Shown piece by piece: positions 53,921-61,516 of a stretch of 64,000 bases of DNA (positions within the stretch are counted from its first letter, which is position 1; the number at the start of each line of letters is the position of its first letter). This stretch comes from Burkholderia ubonensis subsp. mesacidophila (lineage in GTDB: Bacteria; Pseudomonadota; Gammaproteobacteria; Burkholderiales; Burkholderiaceae): assembly GCF_002097715.1 (NCBI RefSeq), contig NZ_CP020738.1:3244660-3308659 (forward strand). The letters run 5' to 3'. The notes under the pieces are model-generated. The model had not been told where the DNA came from, did not search any database, and was given only the letters and a program-made list of their open reading frames with translations. The translations under genes and the position numbers were made by a program.

Positions 53921-55669
53921 ATGGCAACGTCGTATCTCGGAAAGTGGATTGGACGCTTCGTCGAAAGCTCCCATGGTGCTCAGACGCAGAAGCCGGTCGC
54001 GCGTCCTGCGACGTCCAAGCCGGCGTCGGGGCGCGGGCACGCTCAAGCACCGCACAAGCCGCTGCCGAGCTTGCCGACCGTGACGTCGGTTGCCGAGCTT
54101 CCGTCGATCCAGCACATTTACACGGCCGCCAAGGCCGAGTTCGAGATTCCGGATTCGCTGAAGCTGGCGCTCGTTGCGACGGGGCATGAAGGCGGCACGG
54201 CAAGCATGCTCGTCGATCCTGCCGCCTTCCGGCAAGCGTCGATCCACGTCGACAGCCTGCGCGAGCGTCTGCGGAAGTCACAGATACGCGTCACGAAGCT
54301 GGCGTTCGCGGATCGCGACCTGATTGCCGCGATCTACAAGACCGAGCGACGCGGCGAGTCGATCGAGGATGCCGCGCCGAGCGTATCGGAAGAAAGCCGC
54401 CTGTTCGAAACGTTCATCCGATACGGCATCGACAACCATGCGACGGACATTCACGTCGTCGTGAAGGGGCAGCATGGTGTCGTGAAGTTTCGAATCGACG
54501 GCATCATGGAGGTGATGCGGGGGCCGACCAACGGCATCTATACGCGCGAACAGGTCGTCGGCGCGTTCGGCTACGCGTACAACAAGCTCATCGGCGACCG
54601 GACCGGCTCGCATTCCTCGTTCACGAGCGACGACTTCCAGTCCGGGATGATTCCGTATCGTGTCGGCGACCGGGCGATGAACCTGCGCTGGCAATCGGCG
54701 CGAGGATTCGAGGGGTTCACGGTCTACATCCGGTATCTGCTGAAGGACAAGACGTTCAAGGCGGAGCGGTTTCAGGACTTCGGCTACGAGGACGACCAGG
54801 CCGAGATGTTCACCCGCGTCGGGCGCACGCGCAAGGGGATGATCCTCATTTGCGGCGAGACGAACTCGGGCAAATCCACCGCGCTCACCCACTACATCGA
54901 GACGCTGCCGGACCGCGACCTGCTCAACATCATCATGGTCGAGGATCCCGTGGAAAAGGAAGTGGCGGGAACATCGCTGCAAATTTCGCTGCAGCGCACG
55001 CTGTCGGTCGATTCCGAGAAGACGCCGTTCACCGAGGTGCAGGGCGTGCTGATGCGAAGCGATCCCTGCATCATCGCGCAGGGGGAAATTCGGGACCTCG
55101 ATTCCGGAACATGCGCCAAGACGCTCCTGGAATCGGGCCACCAGGTGCTTGCCACGACGCACGCCCCCGGCATCATGGACGTGTTCGTTCGGCTGACCAG
55201 CAGCGAAATCGGCTTCTCGATGGAATCCCTGACGCGTCCGCGCTTCTGGTCGCTGGTCGCCTGTCAGGCGCTGGTCCCGAAGCTTTGCTGGTGTTCGCAC
55301 GATCAGTACGCGGATGAAACGATTCCGCACATCACGGAGTTCATCCGCGCTCGCTTCGATATCGACACGTCCAGGATGCGCACGAAACGCGACGGCGGAT
55401 GCGACTCGTGCGGCGGGCGCGGCACGAAGGGGCAAACCGTGGTGGCGGAGATCTATCAGCCGACGCGCACCTTCCTGCAGGAATTGCGCGACGGGCACGA
55501 CTTCGAGGCCGAGCGAATCTGGCGCTCCGATAGCGACAAGCGCTTCGACTCGCCGAACATGCGCGGGAAGACGATGTTCGAGCACGCGCTTTACAAGGCC
55601 TATATCGGGCTTATCGATCCGAGACAGGTCGAGACGTTCGACCTTTTCGACCAGTACGAGATCGTTTGA
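53921..55669 (+). CDS. pilQ: PilQ-family pilus assembly ATPase
   Basis: A 582-residue GspE-type ATPase, the assembly motor of R64-type pili. P-loop ICGETNSGKSTALTHY is near residue 315; Asp box MVEDPVEKE; Walker B-like AQGEIRDLDSGT. A C-terminal Cys pair (GCDSCGGRGTKG) resembles the zinc motif region of GspE. Length fits assembly ATPases rather than the shorter retraction type. Confidence 0.85.
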   Translation: MATSYLGKWIGRFVESSHGAQTQKPVARPATSKPASGRGHAQAPHKPLPSLPTVTSVAELPSIQHIYTAAKAEFEIPDSLKLALVATGHEGGTASMLVDPAAFRQASIHVDSLRERLRKSQIRVTKLAFADRDLIAAIYKTERRGESIEDAAPSVSEESRLFETFIRYGIDNHATDIHVVVKGQHGVVKFRIDGIMEVMRGPTNGIYTREQVVGAFGYAYNKLIGDRTGSHSSFTSDDFQSGMIPYRVGDRAMNLRWQSARGFEGFTVYIRYLLKDKTFKAERFQDFGYEDDQAEMFTRVGRTRKGMILICGETNSGKSTALTHYIETLPDRDLLNIIMVEDPVEKEVAGTSLQISLQRTLSVDSEKTPFTEVQGVLMRSDPCIIAQGEIRDLDSGTCAKTLLESGHQVLATTHAPGIMDVFVRLTSSEIGFSMESLTRPRFWSLVACQALVPKLCWCSHDQYADETIPHITEFIRARFDIDTSRMRTKRDGGCDSCGGRGTKGQTVVAEIYQPTRTFLQELRDGHDFEAERIWRSDSDKRFDSPNMRGKTMFEHALYKAYIGLIDPRQVETFDLFDQYEIV

Positions 55670-55678
55670 GAGGCATGG

Positions 55679-56805
55679 ATGGGAGCAGAACTCAGCAGAT
55701 TGAAGGCGGCGGCGTCCGATACCCTGGGACGCCTGAGCGAGAAGAACGCGATTCGGCGATTCCGCAGCACGCGGGAAGACTTCTATGTCGACCTCGCCGA
55801 AGCGATCAAGGACAAGGAGCCGGTGGCAAAGTTTCTTTCCATCCGCCGCACGCGCGCCATCGAACAGAAGGATGCGTTTGCGCGGCTGTACCAGATTTTC
55901 TAGACCGTCTCGAGCAGAAGGGGGGTTCCCTTTCGCACATGCTGAGCGACGTGGTGCCCGACGGCGACCTGATGGTGATCGCGTCCGTCGAGCAGCGCGG
56001 TGACGTCCACGAAGGCCTGCTCTTCCTGGCCCAGACCATCAAGAGTCAGCGCGCGATGGCGGGCGAGATGGCGGCGGCGCTGGCTGTGCCGGTGCTCGTG
56101 ACCGCCGTGTGCGTCGGCTTCATCATCATGCTGTCGTTCTTCGTGATCCCGGTGTACGAGTCGATCGTGCCGCCGTCGAAGTGGAACGCGATGGGGAGGT
56201 CGATCTACATGGTCTCGTATGTGACGCGGCATTACGGGCTGCTCATCGTCGCGGGGTTCGTTGCCGCGATGTGGTGGTTCGTCTGGTCGATTCCAAACTG
56301 GCGCGGCCGTCGGCGCGTCAAGTTCGACGACTACATTCCCTATCGCGTCTTTCGCGACTATCACGGGGCCATCTTCATGGTCGCGCTCGCGTCGCTCATG
56401 GTTTCCGGCGAAACGCTGGTGCGGTCCCTTGAAAAGCTGAAGCGCCGTGGCAAGCCCTGGCTGCGATGGCACATCAACGCGATTCTCGGCCGACTGCTGA
56501 CGAAGAGTCGAAATTATGGCGAAGCTTTCGCGACGGGCATCTTCAGCCAGCAATTGTCGAATCGGCTGATCGATCAGGCTCGCCGCAGTTCGGATTTCAA
56601 CGAAGTCATCAGGAAGATGGGGATCGAGGGGATCGAGAAGACCAAGGAGGAGGTTCGCAAGTCCGCGAAGCGCCTCAACCTTGCGTTGATCTTCGTGCTT
56701 GGCGGGGTGGTCGCGTATTTGCTGATGGGGACGCTCTATACCGCCCAAGGCCTGAGCGCCGGCATCCGCGAAACGGTTCGTCACCACAACGTTTCGAAGC
56801 ATTAG
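55679..56805 (+). pseudogene. pilR: PilR-family inner-membrane platform, frameshifted
   Basis: Frame 1 starts at 55679 and reads MGAELSRLKAAASDTL to ...AFARLYQIF, then stops at 55901-55903. A frame shifted by one base continues FLDRLEQKGGSLSHM to 56805, with the GspF-type membrane segments (VLVTAVCVGFIIMLSFFVIP, HYGLLIVAGFVAAMWW). One more T in the run at 55896-55899 would restore a normal 375-residue PilR. Either a sequence error, a slippage or phase switch, or true inactivation. The neighbours pilQ and pilS are intact. Confidence 0.75.
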
Positions 56806-56850
56806 CCGAGCGGGGCCGGCAACGTCGCGCGCATCGTCGCGCATCTAATG

Positions 56851-56870
56851 CGTATAATTGTATTGATACG
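56851..56870 (+). promoter_or_regulatory. Element palindrome before pilS
   Basis: CGTATAATTGTATTGATACG, both arms perfect, containing TATAAT, 33 bp before the pilS start. It suggests a separate, regulated promoter for the major pilin, pilT-like and pilV genes. Confidence 0.7.
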
Positions 56871-56903
56871 CAAAAACCACTCACTACTGCTATGGGGGAA
56901 ATC

Positions 56904-57449
56904 ATGATCACAATGTCGAAACGTCTGCGTCAGCAAAGGGGCTATTCGTTGGTGGAGTTGTCGATCGTCGTGGCGATCATCGCCCTGCTGATCTACGGGG
57001 TCGTGAAACTGGTCAACGGCATTCTCGCGGACCACCGGGCAAATGCCGAGCTGTCGGAAATGCCCACGATCATCACAAAGATCCAGAAGATCTACGCGAA
57101 CCGTCCGAACTTCTCCGGCGCGACGCAAGCGATCCTGGTGAACAACAACGCATTCCCGGCCGATTGGGTCGTCACCGGCAGCACCAACCTCGTGAACCGC
57201 TGGAGCGGGACGGTCACGCTCGCGGTTGCAACGATCGGGGCGATTTCGAACAACGCCATCACGCTCACGACGACCGGCGTGCCGGACTCCGAATGCAAAT
57301 CGATCGTGCCCGGCATGGACGACTCGGTCCGGACGACGGCGGTGAACGGCACGGTGGTCAAGCAAGATGGCAAGCCGAGCGACCCCGCACTGACGGGTAC
57401 GTCCTGCGCCAACGGGACCAACACGATCATCTATACGTTCAGCAAGTGA
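56904..57449 (+). CDS. pilS: PilS type IVb major prepilin
   Basis: A 181-residue prepilin. A 13-residue basic leader ends in Gly and is followed by YSLVELSIVVAIIALLIYGV, with Glu at +5, the prepilin peptidase signature. A C-terminal Cys pair (SECKS and GTSCANG) can form the usual disulfide. ATG at 56904 follows GGGGGAA; 56892 and 56913 are alternatives. Confidence 0.85.
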   Translation: MITMSKRLRQQRGYSLVELSIVVAIIALLIYGVVKLVNGILADHRANAELSEMPTIITKIQKIYANRPNFSGATQAILVNNNAFPADWVVTGSTNLVNRWSGTVTLAVATIGAISNNAITLTTTGVPDSECKSIVPGMDDSVRTTAVNGTVVKQDGKPSDPALTGTSCANGTNTIIYTFSK

Positions 57450-57461
57450 CGGGGTGCGAAC

Positions 57462-58472
57462 ATGGACGCGCTAGAGATAGATGACATGCTGCTCCTGGAG
57501 GCGGCGACGTATTCCGACTGGCACGTGGATATCGCGCGTCCTGAAACGTCGGTGGTGTTTCGGGAAGTGAACGAAGCAGGTGACGCGCTGGCGGAGGCGA
57601 AGCCGTCGCGCGTGCCGGCGTCGATGATGCCGGTGCTTCACCTGATGCTCAAATGGCTGCGGGCGCACCGCGACGCAGGCAATCAGCATTCGTTTGCCAT
57701 GAACGTCGGCAACCTGCGGTTTCGGGGCGAAGTGATCCGCGCCGATCGCTATGCCCTTCGCCGGACGCGCCAGGAGGTCGAGACCCTTGAATCCCTGAAA
57801 CTCGGGCGGGCCGCGGAAGAGCTGCTGCTGGATCCGGAGTTTCGGTCGGGTGGCCTGATGCTCGTGACGGGCGATACCGGTGCGGGCAAATCGACCACCA
57901 TTCGCTCGGCGGTCAAGGCGCGTCTCGAAAAGTACGGCGGGTACGCGCTCGCGGTGGAATCGCCGATCGAGGTTGAATTCGAAGGCTTTCACGGGGACGG
58001 CTATCTCGAGCAGGTCGACGCGACCAACATGGGGTACCGGTACGAAGTCGAGACGGCCATGCGCAAGTTCCCCGCCGCGACGCGCAGCATGTTCATGTTC
58101 GGCGAGGTGCTTGGGCAAGACGCGGCGGCCGAGCTGGTGCGCCTTTCGCCGAGAGGGCATTTCGTGATGACGACGATTCACGGCGAGTCGCCGGAGGCGG
58201 CCATCAAGATGCTCATCACGCTGGCGGAGCGCGGCGGTGAATCGTATGCACGCCAGCTGCTCGGGACGTCGCTGCGAGGGGTGCTTCATCAGCGCCTCGT
58301 GCGCGGCAAGCCGGTCGTGCAGTGCTTCAAGGTCAGCGACATGATCCGCAACGTCATCGGAAACTCGGATGCGCCGCTCTCCAATCTGACGAACGCCATC
58401 GACCAGGCCCGTCGCGAACTCGCATCGCAGGCGCTCCGCGGCGCGCCGTCCCAGCCGCGCATGCACTTGTAA
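57462..58472 (+). CDS. Second PilT/GspE-family ATPase
   Basis: A 336-residue ATPase: P-loop VTGDTGAGKSTTIRS near residue 140, Asp box AVESPIEVEFEG, Walker B-like MFMFGEVLGQD, then VMTTIHGESPEAA. Its size fits retraction-type motors. In R64 the genes between pilS and pilV encode a lytic transglycosylase and the prepilin peptidase; neither is here. A pilus retraction role is inferred, not shown. Confidence 0.75.
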   Translation: MDALEIDDMLLLEAATYSDWHVDIARPETSVVFREVNEAGDALAEAKPSRVPASMMPVLHLMLKWLRAHRDAGNQHSFAMNVGNLRFRGEVIRADRYALRRTRQEVETLESLKLGRAAEELLLDPEFRSGGLMLVTGDTGAGKSTTIRSAVKARLEKYGGYALAVESPIEVEFEGFHGDGYLEQVDATNMGYRYEVETAMRKFPAATRSMFMFGEVLGQDAAAELVRLSPRGHFVMTTIHGESPEAAIKMLITLAERGGESYARQLLGTSLRGVLHQRLVRGKPVVQCFKVSDMIRNVIGNSDAPLSNLTNAIDQARRELASQALRGAPSQPRMHL

Positions 58473-58481
58473 AGGCGGCTT

Positions 58482-59846
58482 ATGGCACTCCACATTCGGC
58501 GAATGCTGATCGGCTCGCGCACCCGCCAGCGAGGGATGTACGACCTGCTGTCGATCGGCATCGGCGCGACTATCGCGATCGCGGGAGCGACTGTCGGTCT
58601 CTGGCAGAAACGGCAGGACATGCTGGCGGAGCAGATGGCCGCGCAGGGCGACATCGTCCGGGATATCGGCAACAGCATCAACGGCCAGTATCTGTCGAAA
58701 TACTATTCCAATCTCGTGAACGGCACGGGGGTTCCGGGTGTGGCGAATGCTTATGCGCCGACGATGGCGGAGCTGCAGGCCATCAACGTGCTGCCGGCCG
58801 GCCTCGCGACGACGAGCGCCTACGGCACGCCGTATGTCGTCTCGCTCGCGAAAATCCCTGCCGCCTGCGTCGCGCCGAACTGCGATGTCGGAGGCGTGGT
58901 GTATATCGCCGGCGCCATCACCGATCCGTCGACGGGGAACCCCATGCCGCTCGGCGATGGGGCCGGGTCGATCGGCGGAGATGGCGGGTATTCGGACCTC
59001 GCGTCGCCCGGCACGATCACGGGCATGAACGGCGGCTGGTCGCTGGCGAATCCGATGGGGGGCGTCGCCGGCGTCCTGGCGATGCGTGTCGGGTACGGCT
59101 CGAGCGGTTGGTCGGCATATGTGCGTCGTGACGGCTCGCTGCCGATGGAAGGGGATCTCAACTTCCTGGGTACGACGGGTGCGCGGCACAACATTGCGAA
59201 TGCGCAGACGGTGAATGCGCAGCAGTTGGTCACGCCTGCCGGCAACGGTGTGCAAATCGGTGGATCGCTGCTCTACGGAGACGGGAGCAATTCGGCAATT
59301 CGGCAGAACGGCGCGCTGTACGTTCAAAACGCGGCGGGCAACGCGGCGGCGGATATCAATGTCGGCAATGCGAATGCGTCGGGTAGCGTGAACGCGTCGG
59401 GTAACGTGAATGCGGCCGGCAACGCGAATGCATCGCTGGATCTCGTCGCCGGACGGAACGTGTGGGCCTCCAACGGCGCAGTGACGGCATCGTGGCTGCA
59501 TTCGACAGGAAGCGTGCAGATTGACAGCAGTGCGCAGGTCAACGGCTCGGCGAACGTCAACGGCACGATTTCGTCGGGAAGCCGGCTGTATTCGAACGAA
59601 TACGTGCAGGTCAATGGCTGGGCAGCGCAGGGCGCAAGCTGCTCTCCCAACGGGTTGATCGCCAACTCCGGTAGCGGCCCACTGTTTTGCCAATCCGGTG
59701 TGTGGACAGCGGCGGGCGGCGGTCAAGCGTGGCGGTGCATTCAGCACGATTCGTATTGGGCGTCAGGCATCATGCAGGACCACTACTTCAGCATTTTCAA
59801 CTCTCCACGGACGTGTCGTCCGGTTCATCGGGTAATGGGCGAGTGA
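58482..59846 (+). CDS. pilV: PilV minor pilin/adhesin with shufflon-encoded end
   Basis: A 454-residue tip adhesin. The prepilin-like start has cleavage RQRG before MYDLLSIGIGATIAIAGA. The constant region runs to about residue 402, and the C terminus switches at CQSGVW inside sfx1. A repetitive Asn/Ala/Gly stretch (NVGNANASGSVNASGNVNAA) precedes the end. The current C-terminal cassette stops at 59846, but one added base near 59817 would give TCPSGSSGNGRVTVCRWS, stopping at 59866, closer to the pattern of other cassettes. The present end is probably a frameshifted one. Confidence 0.85.
   Translation: MALHIRRMLIGSRTRQRGMYDLLSIGIGATIAIAGATVGLWQKRQDMLAEQMAAQGDIVRDIGNSINGQYLSKYYSNLVNGTGVPGVANAYAPTMAELQAINVLPAGLATTSAYGTPYVVSLAKIPAACVAPNCDVGGVVYIAGAITDPSTGNPMPLGDGAGSIGGDGGYSDLASPGTITGMNGGWSLANPMGGVAGVLAMRVGYGSSGWSAYVRRDGSLPMEGDLNFLGTTGARHNIANAQTVNAQQLVTPAGNGVQIGGSLLYGDGSNSAIRQNGALYVQNAAGNAAADINVGNANASGSVNASGNVNAAGNANASLDLVAGRNVWASNGAVTASWLHSTGSVQIDSSAQVNGSANVNGTISSGSRLYSNEYVQVNGWAAQGASCSPNGLIANSGSGPLFCQSGVWTAAGGGQAWRCIQHDSYWASGIMQDHYFSIFNSPRTCRPVHRVMGE
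59687..59705 (+). repeat. sfx repeat 1
   Basis: TTGCCAATCCGGTGTGTGG, inside pilV at the constant-variable border, encoding CQSGVW. Matches the R64-type core TGCCAATCCGGT-N3-TGG (recalled from the literature). Confidence 0.9.
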
Positions 59847-59879
59847 CGGTTTGCAGGTGGAGCTGACGTGTCGCTTCGC

Positions 59880-59898
59880 CTGCCAATCCGGTGTTTGG
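59880..59898 (+). repeat. sfx repeat 2
   Basis: CTGCCAATCCGGTGTTTGG, same direction as repeat 1, differing from the other copies in the N3 spacer (GTT) and first base. Confidence 0.9.
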
Positions 59899-60126
59899 GT
59901 GCCACCAGGCGGATTCACCCGATGGTACAACATGGGGCCGTACTACAACACGAATTGGACGAACGTTGGGCTGGGTTGGTTCAAGTTCTGCTGGGCTTTT
60001 GGTGTCAACGGTCCCAACAACAACTCCGGCGTTGTCCCACTCGCCCAAAACGGTGTCGAATGGTACTGGGGCGTCGAAAACAATTCGCCAGATTCATCTG
60101 GCATTCAAGTTTCCTGCATGGACTGA
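59881..60126 (+). CDS. Silent pilV C-terminal cassette 2
   Basis: From the sfx codons an 80-residue frame runs CQSGVWVPPGGFTRWYNMG to GIQVSCMD and a stop at 60126, rich in Trp, Asn and Gly. It has no start of its own; it would be expressed only when Rci joins it to pilV. It appears intact. Confidence 0.75.
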   Translation, partial: CQSGVWVPPGGFTRWYNMGPYYNTNWTNVGLGWFKFCWAFGVNGPNNNSGVVPLAQNGVEWYWGVENNSPDSSGIQVSCMD

Positions 60127-60201
60127 GAGGTCCGAGGTACGTATGCCTTACCGCTGTCGCCAGCGTACAATTCCGCACTCAGATTGCTTGAGGGGACTAC
60201 C

Positions 60202-60897
60202 TTGTTGATCACCGACCTTATTCGGAAAGTTGTACCGCGGCGAATGCTGGTGACTGCTCGACTGCAGAAGATATTCTTCGGCGAGCACGGCCACACGCGG
60301 CGAATTGACGGCATGCCTATAGATGGCAATGGGAATTTCCAGCCGTGGCTTACGTATCCTCTTATTGAGTACCTCAACGGTCTAGATTTCGCTGAGAAAG
60401 ACGTTTTCGAGTTCGGGGCAGGTGCATCAACCATGTTTTGGGCAGCTCGTGCCCGCAAAGTCGTAAGCGTTGAGTTCGATGCAGGGTGGTACGAGTCCTT
60501 GAAGGGACGTGTGCCAGAAAATGTGACCCTTTTTCACGAGGCCGACGGCCATCGATACTCGCAAACCCCCAAAATATTGGCGCCGCGTCGATTTGACGTT
60601 GTTGTCGTCGACGGCGCCGAACGGTATCGGTCGGCACGTACTGCGATCGACATCATTGCTCCCGGTGGAATGATCATTTTGGACAACGCCGAATGGTATC
60701 CACGCACCGCAGACTTGCTGGCCGACGCTGGATTTATCGAGATTCGATTCAGTGGGTTCTCGCCCATCAACGCATTCGCATCCACCTCGAGCGTCTTTCT
60801 CAGCCGGGACTTTTCTTTTCCGCGCGCATGCGCTGCGCGGACTCCCCCGCGCGGCGGCAAAGCGCTGCCTAACGGGGCACTCGACGACGGAAATTGA
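60202..60897 (+). CDS. SAM-dependent methyltransferase inside the shufflon
   Basis: A 231-residue class I methyltransferase. Motif I FEFGAGASTMFW, acidic loop VVSVEFDAGW, motif IV RFDVVVVDGAER and IIAPGGMIILDNAEWYP. It lacks NPPY-type motifs, so it is not an adenine DNA methylase by inspection; a sugar, lipid or protein substrate is more likely. TTG at 60202 is chosen because GAGGGGA lies 5 bases upstream. The DNA is more A/T-rich than its flanks until the last 25 codons, suggesting a recent insert with an altered 3' end. Confidence 0.75.
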   Translation: MLITDLIRKVVPRRMLVTARLQKIFFGEHGHTRRIDGMPIDGNGNFQPWLTYPLIEYLNGLDFAEKDVFEFGAGASTMFWAARARKVVSVEFDAGWYESLKGRVPENVTLFHEADGHRYSQTPKILAPRRFDVVVVDGAERYRSARTAIDIIAPGGMIILDNAEWYPRTADLLADAGFIEIRFSGFSPINAFASTSSVFLSRDFSFPRACAARTPPRGGKALPNGALDDGN

Positions 60898-60902
60898 AGC
60901 GT

Positions 60903-60928
60903 GCTCGGGGCTTTTGATGGTCCCGAGC
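60903..60928 (+). terminator. Hairpin after the shufflon methyltransferase
   Basis: GCTCGGG pairs with CCCGAGC over a 12-nt loop just past the stop codon. There is no U-run; function is inferred from position. Confidence 0.35.
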
Positions 60929-60933
60929 GTAGT

Positions 60934-60952
60934 TTGCCAATCCGGTGTGTGG
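60934..60952 (+). repeat. sfx repeat 3
   Basis: TTGCCAATCCGGTGTGTGG, identical to repeat 1 and in the same direction. Left border of the invertible end segment. Confidence 0.9.
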
Positions 60953-61400
60953 AAATCCCCCGGGAATTTCCTTGGTCAATACGTTGTGCGCTTCTATAAC
61001 GGAAGCAATCTCGTCCCGACGGAACGGGTGTCAGCCCAATCCGTACACCGGATCATGCAGTTGTCCCACAGCCGCACGGGATTACGGATACATGACCGGC
61101 CAGTCCTATTACCGCGAAGCATGGGACGGGGCTGGTGTCCGTTTGTTGGCGCCGTACACGATTCCGCCAGCGCGCTGGGATGGACAGCGAATCGTTACCG
61201 CCCACACCGAAACCAGCCCCGTCCCAGGTGGCGTAGTGGTAGTCATGCCGACCATTTCGCTGGTGTACCCCGGCGGGCATGTGCAGGAACCAGTTGCAGG
61301 ATTCCCTTTCCAGCACCAGTTCGGATGCCCCAGCCTCCGGATTGTTGACCCACTGCACCTCGAAAGTACCGCCAAACTTCAACGCCGATGAGCCCGTTTG

Positions 61401-61419
61401 CCACACACCGGATTGGCAA
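61401..61419 (-). repeat. sfx repeat 4 (inverted)
   Basis: Reverse complement of repeats 1 and 3. It is the only copy in the opposite direction and thus the obligatory partner for inversion in the present arrangement. Confidence 0.9.
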
Positions 61420-61516
61420 GGCGATGCTCGGCACATCCTGAAGCGTCGTTGCTGAATCAACGAAGTCGTTTGGAAGGGATCGTTCCTGCGTGAATCGGCT
61501 GACCGGACAGGCGGAC

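Larger units (their letters stand above)
59687..61419. other. Shufflon (multiple DNA inversion region)
   Basis: Four sfx repeats bound three segments: 59687-59898 (expressed pilV end), 59880-60952 (a silent pilV end plus a methyltransferase gene) and 60934-61419 (two silent ends, one per strand). Rci is encoded 98 bp further on. In R64 such inversions choose the PilV tip and so the recipient cell recognised. Here three sites point right and one left, so any inversion must use the last site in the present arrangement. Confidence 0.9.
60934..61419. other. Invertible end segment with two silent pilV cassettes
   Basis: Bounded by inverted identical sfx sites. Plus strand from 60935 reads CQSGVWKSPGNFLGQYVV, then a frame offset by one carries CQPNPYTGSCSCPTAARDYG. 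Minus strand from 61418 reads CQSGVWQTGSSALKFGG, then an offset frame carries GNPATGSCTCPPGYTSE. Both arms need one base removed, near 61021 and in the GGGG at 61328-61331. A perfect 15-bp inverted repeat (61122-61136 and 61212-61226) is nearly centred, so the arms share ancestry. Confidence 0.7.

Noticed and set aside
55895..55903. Programmed -1 frameshifting in pilR
   Set aside because: The sequence before the TAG is not a classical slippery heptamer and no pseudoknot is evident; a lost T is simpler.
57471..59747. 758-codon frame opposite the PilT-like and pilV genes
   Set aside because: It spans two real genes on the other strand and is Arg/His-rich with no family features.
59687..61419. 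sfx copies as a CRISPR array
   Set aside because: Spacing is irregular (193 bp to about 1 kb), orientation differs and no cas gene is present.
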